A stretch of 64,000 nucleotides of DNA from Micromonospora costi (GTDB taxonomy: Bacteria; Actinomycetota; Actinomycetes; Mycobacteriales; Micromonosporaceae), in NCBI RefSeq assembly GCF_003626655.1, contig NZ_RBAN01000004.1, positions 558,001-622,000 on the forward strand. The letters are read 5' to 3'. The notes beneath the pieces are model-generated. The model worked only from the letters and a program-made list of their open reading frames with translations, was not told the DNA's origin and made no database searches. The first letter of the stretch is position 1; every line of letters begins with the position of its first letter. Below, in pieces: positions 8,960 through 15,622 of this stretch. The translations under genes and the position numbers were made by a program.

Positions 8960-9316
8960 ATGAGCGACGGACACGTCACGACGGATGACTCCTGGGTTCC
9001 GGACGCGTGCACCCTGCCGACGGTCGAACAGCCGCTGCGGCTCGCGGAGTTCGACCAGTTCTTCCGCGACGCGGTCCGGGGCGTCGACCGGCTGTCCGCA
9101 CAGCATCTGCGGCTGCATCTCGACGGCGCGCACCAGACCGAGTCGACGGCCCGGGACCTGGTCTCCCGTGAGTCGTCCTGCTGCGCGTTCTTCACGTTCG
9201 ACATCGCACGATCCGACCTGGACACGCTGACGCTCGACGTGCGGGTACCGGCGGCGCACGCCGACGTGCTCGACGCCCTCACCCGGCGGGCCACCGCAGC
9301 CCGGATGCGGCGATGA
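8960..9316 (+). CDS. Small conserved protein with a Cys-Cys motif, probably metal-responsive
   Basis: A 118-residue soluble protein. From memory, related proteins (opening VPDACTLPTVEQPLR-LAEFD, with a central RESSCCAFFTF) occur next to MerR-type heavy-metal regulators in actinobacteria; this needs a search. It has three cysteines: Cys18 and an adjacent pair near residue 75. The start has no SD but follows a -10 (TACCGT) by 6 bases, so the mRNA should be leaderless. Its promoter has MerR architecture, which supports induction by a metal or thiol stress. The biochemical role is unknown; metal binding through the CC pair is inferred. Confidence 0.75.
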   Translation: MSDGHVTTDDSWVPDACTLPTVEQPLRLAEFDQFFRDAVRGVDRLSAQHLRLHLDGAHQTESTARDLVSRESSCCAFFTFDIARSDLDTLTLDVRVPAAHADVLDALTRRATAARMRR

Positions 9317-9344
9317 CCGGGCGAGCTTCGCCCCTCACGGGCGA

Positions 9345-9419
9345 GATCGACTCCAGATCGGCGATATGGCGGGGTCAATGGGCCGCCGTTACCGCGACAT
9401 CGGCGATCTAGTGTGGATC
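9345..9419. repeat. Imperfect palindromic repeat, unit 1
   Basis: Arms at 9345-9367 and 9397-9419 (23 bases each) match at 18 positions when one is reverse-complemented. The unit opens with GATCGACTCC, the same 10-mer found at 9438-9447 in the next unit. It lies in non-coding DNA between the CC-motif gene and ynfA. It looks like a dispersed palindromic element rather than a terminator, because the arms are long and AT-containing. Confidence 0.55.
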
Positions 9420-9434
9420 ATGGGCCGCCCGGCT

Positions 9435-9515
9435 GGTGATCGACTCCGCTTCCTTGAACTCGCGGTATCCGCCACGGCCGGACAGCCCGACTTCCAGGAA
9501 CCCGAGTCGATCACC
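9435..9515. repeat. Imperfect palindromic repeat, unit 2
   Basis: An 81-base near-palindrome with arms at about 9435-9473 and 9477-9515. The first 12 bases, GGTGATCGACTC, match perfectly, and overall about 4 in 5 positions match. The right arm read in reverse contains GATCGA, seven bases, then TCCTGGAAGT. The same two blocks with a six-base gap occur in the repeat at 21191-21250. Confidence 0.6.
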
Positions 9516-9617
9516 AACCCGCCACCGGGGCAGAACGAGCGCCAGGCGTGCGAGCTGCTCCTGCGGGCGGGATGACCAGCGCGAACAGGCGGCAACGGTG
9601 GCGATAGGGTCCCGCGT

Positions 9618-9953
9618 ATGACGGTTGTCCGCTCGATCCTGCTGTTCGTCATCGCCGCGCTCGCCGAGATCGGCGGGGCCTGGCTGGTGTGGCAGGGCTG
9701 GCGGGAGAACCGGGGGCTGCTGTGGATCGCGGCCGGGGTCATCGCGCTGGGGATCTACGGTTTCGTCGCCACCTTCCAGCCCGACGCCAACTTCGGCCGG
9801 ATCCTGGCCGCGTACGGCGGCATCTTCGTCGTCGGCTCCCTCGTGTGGGGCATGGTCGTCGACAAGTTCCGCCCGGACCGCTACGACGTCGTCGGCGCAG
9901 CCATCTGCCTCGTCGGCGTCGCCGTCATCATGTACGCCCCGCGGGCCAGCTAG
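9618..9953 (+). CDS. ynfA: UPF0060 membrane protein YnfA
   Basis: A 111-residue protein with four transmembrane helices, the whole length of the YnfA family. Typical pieces are FVIAALAEIGGAWLVWQGWRE, ALGIYGFVATFQPDANFGRILAAYGG and a closing LVGVAVIMYAPR. The family is related to small multidrug resistance transporters, and export of cationic compounds is suspected but not established. There is no SD; a TAGGGT -10 ends 7 bases before the ATG, so the transcript is probably leaderless. Its stop codon overlaps the end of the truncated gene on the other strand by three bases. Confidence 0.93.
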   Translation: MTVVRSILLFVIAALAEIGGAWLVWQGWRENRGLLWIAAGVIALGIYGFVATFQPDANFGRILAAYGGIFVVGSLVWGMVVDKFRPDRYDVVGAAICLVGVAVIMYAPRAS

Positions 9954-10036
9954 CTGCCCGGACGGTCGTGGAACAGCAGCGGACGGGGCAAGGCGCGTGC
10001 GGCCTCCGCGGCCCAGTGCGGCACCTCGATGGTCAC
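9950..10036 (-). pseudogene. Truncated second nucleotidyltransferase (28-codon remnant)
   Basis: A GTG overlaps the stop of the nucleotidyltransferase gene by four bases and opens a 28-residue frame, VTIEVPHWAAEAARALPRPL and eight more residues, that ends within the ynfA stop. The first 22 residues look like the normal N-terminus of the partner nucleotidyltransferase often coupled to this gene in actinobacteria. The last six (HDRPGS) depart from it. The rest of the gene is missing, apparently removed at the junction with ynfA. This rests on recalled family patterns. Confidence 0.45.
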
Positions 10037-10707
10037 CGCAGGTTCCTTTCGCGTACCTCGGTGAGCAGCCGGTCCACGGCGGCCCGGTCCGGCTCCGCTG
10101 GCAGCTCGGTGCCGGCGGCGGCATCGTCGAGATCGGCTTGCAGGTCCGCCGTCCAGGCGGTGACCTCGTTCCAGGGCAGCTCTCCGCGCCGCACCGCGAG
10201 CAGCCGGTCGCGCAGGTGCCGAACGTCGACCAGGACCTCCCCGGTACGCAGCACGTGGGCGCCGGCGGCCAGCAGCCGGATCATGTGCATGGCCTGCTTG
10301 TGGTTCGTCTCGCCGGTGCGCTCGCGGCGGGCCGCCACCCGGTCGAGCTGGTCCCGGGCGTAGTTGCCGTACGTCTGCGCCAGCCGTTGCGACAGGAACG
10401 CGTGCCGCGCCGCGCGCAGCCGTTCCCCGTCCTCGGTGATCGTCTCGACCAGCGGTGACCAGAGCACCTCCAGCACCGTGGGGTTGCCCTGCAGGGCGAG
10501 CACGCAGAAGCGTTCGAACTCCCAGGAGAACTGCTCGGCCGCCGGTCCGTCGACGTGGGTGGGTGGCTTGTCCAGGTGCCAGAACGCCCGGGTCGGCGCC
10601 GCGTACACACCGCGCCGGTCGTAGTCGGACCCCGGGCCGTGCAGCCCGTACGCCCGGGAGCCGACCACGACCGCGAGGACGGTGTGCCGCTCGACAAGCT
10701 CGATCAC
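10033..10707 (-). CDS. Predicted nucleotidyltransferase (DNA polymerase beta superfamily)
   Basis: A 224-residue protein with the nucleotidyltransferase signature GSRAYGLHGPGSDYDRRGVY near the N-terminus. GS and the D-x-D pair would bind nucleotide and metal. It belongs to the predicted nucleotidyltransferase group COG3541, and its substrate is unknown. The GTG at 10707 is chosen because the -10 hexamer TAGCGT ends 7 bases upstream, giving a leaderless mRNA that begins VIELVERHTVLA. A GTG at 10716 lies inside that promoter. It is followed, with a four-base overlap, by the remnant of a second gene of the same kind. Confidence 0.8.
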   Translation of the reverse strand: MIELVERHTVLAVVVGSRAYGLHGPGSDYDRRGVYAAPTRAFWHLDKPPTHVDGPAAEQFSWEFERFCVLALQGNPTVLEVLWSPLVETITEDGERLRAARHAFLSQRLAQTYGNYARDQLDRVAARRERTGETNHKQAMHMIRLLAAGAHVLRTGEVLVDVRHLRDRLLAVRRGELPWNEVTAWTADLQADLDDAAAGTELPAEPDRAAVDRLLTEVRERNLR

Positions 10708-10916
10708 GCTCGGCACGCTACCCAAGCGCCACCTGGCACCGGCTGCTCCCCCGCGTTTGCCCGTCCGGCCGCACGGCTTCCGCACCGCCTTCTAACATCG
10801 GGTGAAACCGACATTGCGGGCGCGCGTCCTGAGCCGTCTCGCGACGTCTCGGCGTTCCTGCGGTACCGGCCCGCCCGGCCGGCGTGCCGCGCGTGACGAA
10901 CCGGAAGGACAGCGGC

Positions 10917-11738
10917 ATGAGCTACATCACCGCCAAGGACGGCACCAAGATCTATTACAAGGACTGGGGTGCGGGTCCGGTCGTCACCTTCTCCCACGGC
11001 TGGCCGTTGAGCGCGGACGCGTGGGACGGCCAGATGCTCTTCCTCGTCCAGAACGGCTACCGGGTCGTGGCCCACGACCGACGCGGTCACGGCCGGTCGA
11101 GCCAGGCCTCGGGCGGCAACGACATGAACGGCTACGCCGACGACCTGGCGGCGGTGATCGAGGCGCTGGACCTCACCGACGCCACGCTGGTCGGGCACTC
11201 GACCGGCGGTGGCGAGGTCGCGCGCTACATCGGCCGCCACGGTACGGGCCGAGTCGCCAAGGCCGTCCTCATCTCCGCCGTGCCGCCGATCATGGTGCAG
11301 TCGTCGGACAACCCCGAGGGCCTGCCCATCACCGTCTTCGACGAGATGCGCGCCAACCTCATGAAGGACCGGTCGCAGTTCTACCAGGACCTGGCGCAGA
11401 TGTTCTACGGCGCGAACCGGCAGGGCGCGACGGTCTCGAAGGGAATCCTCGACCAGTTCTGGCTGTGGAGCATGCAGGCCGGCCTGCTGAACGCCTACGA
11501 GAGCATCAAGGCCTTCTCCGAGACGGATTTCCGCGACGATCTGGCCAAGTTCGACGTCCCCACGCTGGTGCTGCACGGCGAGGACGACCAGATCGTCCCC
11601 GTGAAGGACTCGGCGCGGAAGACCGCCAAGCTGATCGCGAACGCCAAGGACATCTACTACCCGGGCGCGCCGCACGGCATCACGTCCACGCTCCAGGACC
11701 AGGTCAACAACGACCTGCTCGCCTTCCTGCGAAGCTGA
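10917..11738 (+). CDS. Alpha/beta hydrolase, non-heme chloroperoxidase type
   Basis: A 273-residue serine hydrolase close to bacterial cofactor-free haloperoxidases and arylesterases. The N-terminus MSYITAKDGTKIYYKDWG and the FSHGWPLSADAWD oxyanion segment are typical. The nucleophile lies in GHSTGGGEVARY, the acid near VLHGEDDQIVP, and the histidine in GAPHGI. The ATG at 10917 has the SD GAAGGA. The natural role of the family is usually ester or lactone hydrolysis; halogenation with peroxide is a side activity in vitro. It is a single gene, separated from the convergent radical SAM gene by a strong two-way terminator. Confidence 0.92.
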   Translation: MSYITAKDGTKIYYKDWGAGPVVTFSHGWPLSADAWDGQMLFLVQNGYRVVAHDRRGHGRSSQASGGNDMNGYADDLAAVIEALDLTDATLVGHSTGGGEVARYIGRHGTGRVAKAVLISAVPPIMVQSSDNPEGLPITVFDEMRANLMKDRSQFYQDLAQMFYGANRQGATVSKGILDQFWLWSMQAGLLNAYESIKAFSETDFRDDLAKFDVPTLVLHGEDDQIVPVKDSARKTAKLIANAKDIYYPGAPHGITSTLQDQVNNDLLAFLRS

Positions 11739-11740
11739 CC

Positions 11741-11771
11741 GAGGCGGCGCCGCGGTCCGCGGCGCCGCCTC
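11741..11771. terminator. Bidirectional terminator between convergent genes
   Basis: A perfect 15-bp arm (GAGGCGGCGCCGCGG) and its complement around a single T, so a practical loop of 3 or more bases. It begins 3 bases after the hydrolase stop and ends 4 bases before the radical SAM stop on the other strand. Confidence 0.8.
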
Positions 11772-11774
11772 CCC

Positions 11775-13097
11775 TCAGCTGTGCGCCGCGGCGGGCTCGG
11801 CGGGCAGGCTGTCCATGAACGAACTGACCGAGAAGACCGCGCGGCCGGCGCCGGCGGGGCCGTACCCGGGCGGGCTGGACAGGCCGTTGGCCTCCATGAT
11901 CGACCGGTAGACCTCCAGCAGCCGGATGTGGTACTCCAGCGGCGCGCCCTGCGGGTTGGCCCGGCCGAGGGGCGTGGTCGGCTCGGGGCACCACGTGGTG
12001 AACCGCGGGGTGATCCCGCGGGACATGAAGTACTGCAGGCCCTCGGCGGTCGAGTCGATCGCCTCGTCCACGCTGGCGAAGCCGTGCGGCGCGGCCATCT
12101 CGACGCCGGCCACGAAGTTCGGGATGACGTTGCGCGGCCCGAAGACCTCGGCGGAGTCGAGGATGCGCCGGTGCCACTCCTCGCGGCCCACGTACCGCTC
12201 CTTGCCCGGGCAGTAGAGCTCGAACAGCCGCTTGTCCCACACCTCGTAGTTCGGGTGGTAGATCCGGATGCCGTAGTCGTGGAAGCGCTGCACGTCGGCG
12301 CGCGGCAGGGCCTGGGCCACCACCTTGCCGATCCACCGCCCCGGGAACCGCTCCTCGATCGCCTGGGCGTAGCGGCCGTAGAAGTCGGCCTCAGCCAGCC
12401 CGTCGACCTTCGAGGTGATGCTGCCGCCGGTCAGCGTGTACGCCTGCGACGTACGGGCGGTGTCGTACTTGTCGATGATCGCCAGCGCTTCGAGGACCTC
12501 GTCCACCGGCTTGACACCGGTGTACGGGCGGCCGGCCGCCTTGTGCTGGCGCCAGTTGTGGTTGATGTCGCAGTACTGGCACTCCTCCTTGGCGCCGAAG
12601 TACTGGCAGACCCGGAACGCGGTCAGGTAGATGAGGTAGCCCCACTGGATGGTGGGCGCGACCTCCATCACCGACTTGCCGTTGGCCAGCGTGTGCCGGT
12701 AGTAGTCCGGCATCGGGGGCAGGCCCACCTCGGCGATCGCCCGTCCGTCGAGGAAGAGCATGAGCCGCCCCTCGTCGTCGGGCCTCACCCGGTACGGCGA
12801 GTCCGGGTTGGTGCGCACCGACACGACCGTGCGGCGAAGCTCGTACGGGCCGCCGGTGAGCACGATCTCCTCCGGCGGGCGGCGCAGCGCGGCCTCGCCC
12901 AGCTCAGGAAGCGTCCGGTGGTCGAACGAGAAGATGAAGTACGACTTGGGCTTGACGTCGCCACTCTCGTTGTCGGTCAGCGCCGAGTCGTCGAAGGCGA
13001 GGCCGCCGCGGAGCAGGTCCTCCTTGATCACCGCCTCGCGCGGCACGTGAGGAAAGCGTCCCATGAGATCTTCGATGAGATCGGTACGCGATGTCAT
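11775..13097 (-). CDS. Radical SAM family protein with a C-X8-C-X2-C cluster motif
   Basis: A 440-residue protein whose cysteines C164, C173 and C176 form C-X8-C-X2-C, the likely ligands of a [4Fe-4S] cluster binding S-adenosylmethionine; the usual radical SAM spacing is C-X3-C-X2-C. The supporting context is barrel-like: ECQYCDINHNW, then YTLTGGSITSK (the GGE-like strand), a middle NPNYEVWDKR-like segment, and NFVAGVEM. The ATG has the SD AGGAGGGG. It lies downstream of the nickel SOD gene on the same strand, but a terminator separates them. The reaction is not known. Assignment to the superfamily is likely; anything narrower is not supported. Confidence 0.75.
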   Translation of the reverse strand: MTSRTDLIEDLMGRFPHVPREAVIKEDLLRGGLAFDDSALTDNESGDVKPKSYFIFSFDHRTLPELGEAALRRPPEEIVLTGGPYELRRTVVSVRTNPDSPYRVRPDDEGRLMLFLDGRAIAEVGLPPMPDYYRHTLANGKSVMEVAPTIQWGYLIYLTAFRVCQYFGAKEECQYCDINHNWRQHKAAGRPYTGVKPVDEVLEALAIIDKYDTARTSQAYTLTGGSITSKVDGLAEADFYGRYAQAIEERFPGRWIGKVVAQALPRADVQRFHDYGIRIYHPNYEVWDKRLFELYCPGKERYVGREEWHRRILDSAEVFGPRNVIPNFVAGVEMAAPHGFASVDEAIDSTAEGLQYFMSRGITPRFTTWCPEPTTPLGRANPQGAPLEYHIRLLEVYRSIMEANGLSSPPGYGPAGAGRAVFSVSSFMDSLPAEPAAAHS

Positions 13098-13191
13098 ACG
13101 CCCCTCCTGAACGGGTTGCGCGAAGGGCCTCAGGGTGAGGAGCTGCCTGTCCGATCATAGTTGGGCCTCGGGACGGCGGCTCTGGCACCGG

Positions 13192-13228
13192 GTGGTGCCT
13201 GGCCGGCGGTACGCGGGCCAGGCACCAC
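13192..13228 (-). terminator. Terminator after sodN
   Basis: A perfect 13-bp stem (GTGGTGCCTGGCC and its complement) with an 11-base loop, starting 14 bases after the sodN stop. It should limit read-through into the radical SAM gene. Confidence 0.75.
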
Positions 13229-13242
13229 GGGGTGGTCGAGAC

Positions 13243-13647
13243 TCAGCTCTGCTTGGTCTCCCAGAAGATCTTCGAGATCTCCTCGATCTTGGCGAGGAGC
13301 TGGTCGGCAACCGCCGGGTCCGCGGACCCCTTCGCGCCGCTGGCCCCGGCCAGCTTGGTGGCCTCGTTGAACAGGGTGTGCAGCTCGGGGTACTTCTCGA
13401 AGTGCGGCGCCTTGAAGTAGTCGGTCCACAGCACCCAGAGGTGGTGCTTGACCAGCTCGGCCCGCTGCTCCTTGATGATGAGCGCCCGGGTGCGGAACTC
13501 CGCGTCGGTGTTGGCCTGGTACTTCTCGGCGATCGCCTTGATCGACTCCGCCTCGATCCGGGCCTGCGCCGGGTCGTAGACCCCACACGGAAGATCGCAG
13601 TGGGCGCTCACGACGGTGCGTGGGCGAAGAAGGTGCGCCAGTCGCAT
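13243..13647 (-). CDS. sodN: Nickel-dependent superoxide dismutase (proenzyme)
   Basis: A 134-residue NiSOD precursor. A 15-residue propeptide (MRLAHLLRPRTVVSA) precedes the mature N-terminus HCDLPCGVYDP. In the mature enzyme His1, Cys2 and Cys6 (here H16, C17 and C21) bind nickel, and the Tyr in GVYDP lines the active site. The remaining four-helix segment is of normal length. The ATG at 13647 has the SD GGAAGGAA; longer frames lack support. It converts superoxide to oxygen and peroxide in the cytoplasm. The propeptide must be removed to expose His1, normally by the protease SodX. No sodX gene is next to it here. Confidence 0.97.
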   Translation of the reverse strand: MRLAHLLRPRTVVSAHCDLPCGVYDPAQARIEAESIKAIAEKYQANTDAEFRTRALIIKEQRAELVKHHLWVLWTDYFKAPHFEKYPELHTLFNEATKLAGASGAKGSADPAVADQLLAKIEEISKIFWETKQS

Positions 13648-13782
13648 CGGATTCCTTCCGTTGACGATGCCGTCTCTCGGGGCGGCGCGGGGACGACTGC
13701 CCGGTGACAGCCGAACCGTCGGTTGCCCCGGCGCGACCTGGTCGTCCGATCCCCGCGCCGCTCCTTGATCCACAACACCTCG

Positions 13783-13813
13783 ACGCTAGGACCTCGACCC
13801 CACTTCATGTCAA
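13783..13813 (-). promoter_or_regulatory. Likely sodN promoter
   Basis: On the minus strand TTGACA (13813-13808) and TAGCGT (13788-13783) are 19 bases apart, about 140 bases upstream of the sodN ATG. The spacing is slightly long. The untranslated leader would be near 130 bases. Nickel-dependent repression by a Nur-type regulator is known for sodF in Streptomyces; I do not see a clear Nur box. Confidence 0.45.
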
Positions 13814-13881
13814 GGCGGCGACGCCACTCCGGCAGGGTGTGCGACGTACCTCACCCGCCCGGTCTCGCGGCACCGTACGCC

Positions 13882-14271
13882 CTACCCCCGCCGGGCGATC
13901 ATCCAGAGGTGGCCGAACGGGTCGGCGAGCCGACCGGCCCGCTCGCCGTACGGCTGGTCACTGATCGGGAAGACCACGGTGGCGCCGTGTTCTTCCATGC
14001 GGCGGCCGACCGCGTCGGCGTCGTCCACGTACAGGGCGAGAACCACCGGGGTGCCGCCGAGCGTGGGCGGAGCCGGGTCGCCGTCTCCCTCGTCCTTCAC
14101 GGCGAACGTGACGCCGGCCAGTTCCAGTTCGGCGTGGACGATGCGTCCGGTGCTGTCGTCGGTGTGTCGGTTCAGCTCCGTGGCGCCGAGCGCGATCGTG
14201 TAGTACGCGATCGCCCGGTCGGCGCCGATCACCACGAGGCGCGGATACATACGGTTCATGCCCACGATCAT
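13882..14271 (-). CDS. VOC family protein (glyoxalase/bleomycin-resistance fold)
   Basis: A 129-residue vicinal-oxygen-chelate protein of the PhnB-like type. It has paired beta-alpha-beta-beta-beta modules: YPRLVVIGADRAIAYYTIALGA opens the first, and a closing RLADPFGHLWMIARR ends the second. Metal ligands are not obvious, so it may be a binding protein rather than an enzyme. The ATG at 14271 overlaps the AraC-type gene stop by four bases (ATGA), which implies translational coupling and identifies that start. AraC plus VOC pairs are common in actinobacteria and often respond to a small toxic or aromatic compound. The ligand is unknown. Confidence 0.88.
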   Translation of the reverse strand: MIVGMNRMYPRLVVIGADRAIAYYTIALGATELNRHTDDSTGRIVHAELELAGVTFAVKDEGDGDPAPPTLGGTPVVLALYVDDADAVGRRMEEHGATVVFPISDQPYGERAGRLADPFGHLWMIARRG

Positions 14272-15095
14272 CGGGCGGAGGCGGAGCCCTCGGATTGTAG
14301 AAACGGGACGTGGTTGCGCTCGGCCGCCGACCGCGGGGCGTACGTGCCGGGACGCTGCGCGGCGAACGCGTGGAAGTCGTGGATCATGTGGGCCTGGTCG
14401 TGGTAACCGCACTCCGCGGCGAGCCGCGCCCAGTCCCCGCCGGTGCGGGACGTCGCGGCGGCGGCCAGCAGGCGTTGGAAGCGACGCACCCGGGCGAATG
14501 TCTTGGGGGCCAGCCCCACCCGGGCGTGGAACAGACGCACCAGCCTCTTCGTGGTCCAGCCCAGCCGGTCCGCTGCCTCGGCCACGGTGGCGCCGTGGTG
14601 GAGCGCGGCCACGGCCACCGCGAGCGCCGGGTCCGGGCGCGGTGGCTCGCCCGCCGAGAGCAACGCGGACTCCACGGCCTCCCGCATGGCCTCCGGCGTC
14701 CTGGCCGCCAGCAGCCGCTCGCGCAGGACGGCGCCCCGCCCGCCCCACACGGCGTCCAGCGGTACGAGCAGGTCGCTCGTCTCCACGAGGCCGGGGAAGA
14801 ACGGCGCTGCGCCACCCGGCCGGAAGGCCACCCACAGGATGGCCCGCTGGTCGGCGGTGTCGGCCACGGCGGAGCGGGTGCGCGGCCCCTGCAGCGCGGC
14901 GCCGCCCGTGCGGGTCGGGGGCAGGCCTTCCGGGGCGGAGTGGAGCGCGTCCCGGCCGAGGTTGACGAGCAGCTGGGCGGTGCCGGTCGGGAGCACCCGC
15001 TCCCGGCGGTGCGGAAACTCCCCCTCCAGGTAGCCCATGGAGGAGATGAAGGGCGCCAGCGCGGGTGAGCGCGGGCGGAACCGGACCACGTTCAT
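14268..15095 (-). CDS. AraC family transcriptional regulator
   Basis: A 275-residue regulator. The N-terminal domain resembles the DUF6597 sensory type (LAPFISSMGYLEGEFPHRRERVLPTGTAQLLVNLG). The C-terminal double helix-turn-helix is clear: AEAADRLGWTTKRLVRLFHARVGLAPKTFARV, then DWARLAAECGYHDQAHMIHDFHAF. A TAGCGT hexamer lies 9 bases ahead of the ATG, so the leader is at most a few bases. It overlaps the downstream VOC gene, which is its likely target. Whether it acts as activator or repressor is not known. Confidence 0.9.
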   Translation of the reverse strand: MNVVRFRPRSPALAPFISSMGYLEGEFPHRRERVLPTGTAQLLVNLGRDALHSAPEGLPPTRTGGAALQGPRTRSAVADTADQRAILWVAFRPGGAAPFFPGLVETSDLLVPLDAVWGGRGAVLRERLLAARTPEAMREAVESALLSAGEPPRPDPALAVAVAALHHGATVAEAADRLGWTTKRLVRLFHARVGLAPKTFARVRRFQRLLAAAATSRTGGDWARLAAECGYHDQAHMIHDFHAFAAQRPGTYAPRSAAERNHVPFLQSEGSASAR

Positions 15096-15124
15096 GCCGG
15101 CCCGACGCTACCGTGCCGGCCGGC

Positions 15125-15484
15125 CTACCGCAGCCACCGCAGAGCGGCGTCGACGGTGTCCTCGGGGCTGCTGTTGAAGGCGATCGCGGCGCCGGGATTG
15201 TGCTGCCGGACAAGGTTGACCACGGTCTCGAAGAGCGCAAGCAACGGCTCGTACGTGCGGATGCCGCCGCCCACCACCACGCAGGCGTACCGCCTCCGGG
15301 TCAGTGCGTCGACGATCGCTTCTTCGGGGTTCTCGTCGGGTGCCACCAGGCACCAGTCGGCCTCGACATCACGATCGCGGAGCGCCGCCTGACCGCGCGC
15401 GATCGCCGCTACGACCGGCTGCGGATCCCAGCCCGGGATCCGAACGGGATCCAGGCCGATCACCAGTACGGGTCCGGCTGCCAT
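15125..15484 (-). CDS. Hypothetical protein, Rossmann-like
   Basis: A 119-residue protein of no family I can name. It opens with VLVIGLDPVRIPGWDPQPVVAAI and contains a second beta strand with a glycine turn (YACVVVGGGIRTY), followed by a helix (LFETVVNLVRQ). This alternation suggests a small alpha/beta fold that could bind a nucleotide. The ATG at 15484 has the SD GGGAGG. It is 29 bases from the AraC-type gene but points the same way, so it is not the regulator's promoter-distal partner. No export signal or membrane helix is seen. Confidence 0.6.
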   Translation of the reverse strand: MAAGPVLVIGLDPVRIPGWDPQPVVAAIARGQAALRDRDVEADWCLVAPDENPEEAIVDALTRRRYACVVVGGGIRTYEPLLALFETVVNLVRQHNPGAAIAFNSSPEDTVDAALRWLR

Positions 15485-15570
15485 GGATCCTCCCGGCGGT
15501 CTCTGGACGGGCACTGTGGCCGATGCTGCCACAGGCGGCGCCGGTCGTGCCCAGGGTCGGCTTCGACGCG

Positions 15571-15607
15571 CGAGCCCCGGCCGATCGGGTGGATCGGCCG
15601 GGGCTCG
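15571..15607 (-). terminator. Terminator after katG
   Basis: A perfect 16-bp stem (CGAGCCCCGGCCGATC and its complement) with a 5-base loop, 15 bases after the katG stop. Confidence 0.8.
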
Positions 15608-15622
15608 TCGGGTGGCGCCGGA

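Noticed and set aside
9366..9575. A 69-codon frame over the palindromic repeats
   Set aside because: No SD or promoter, and its composition follows the repeat arms rather than codon bias.
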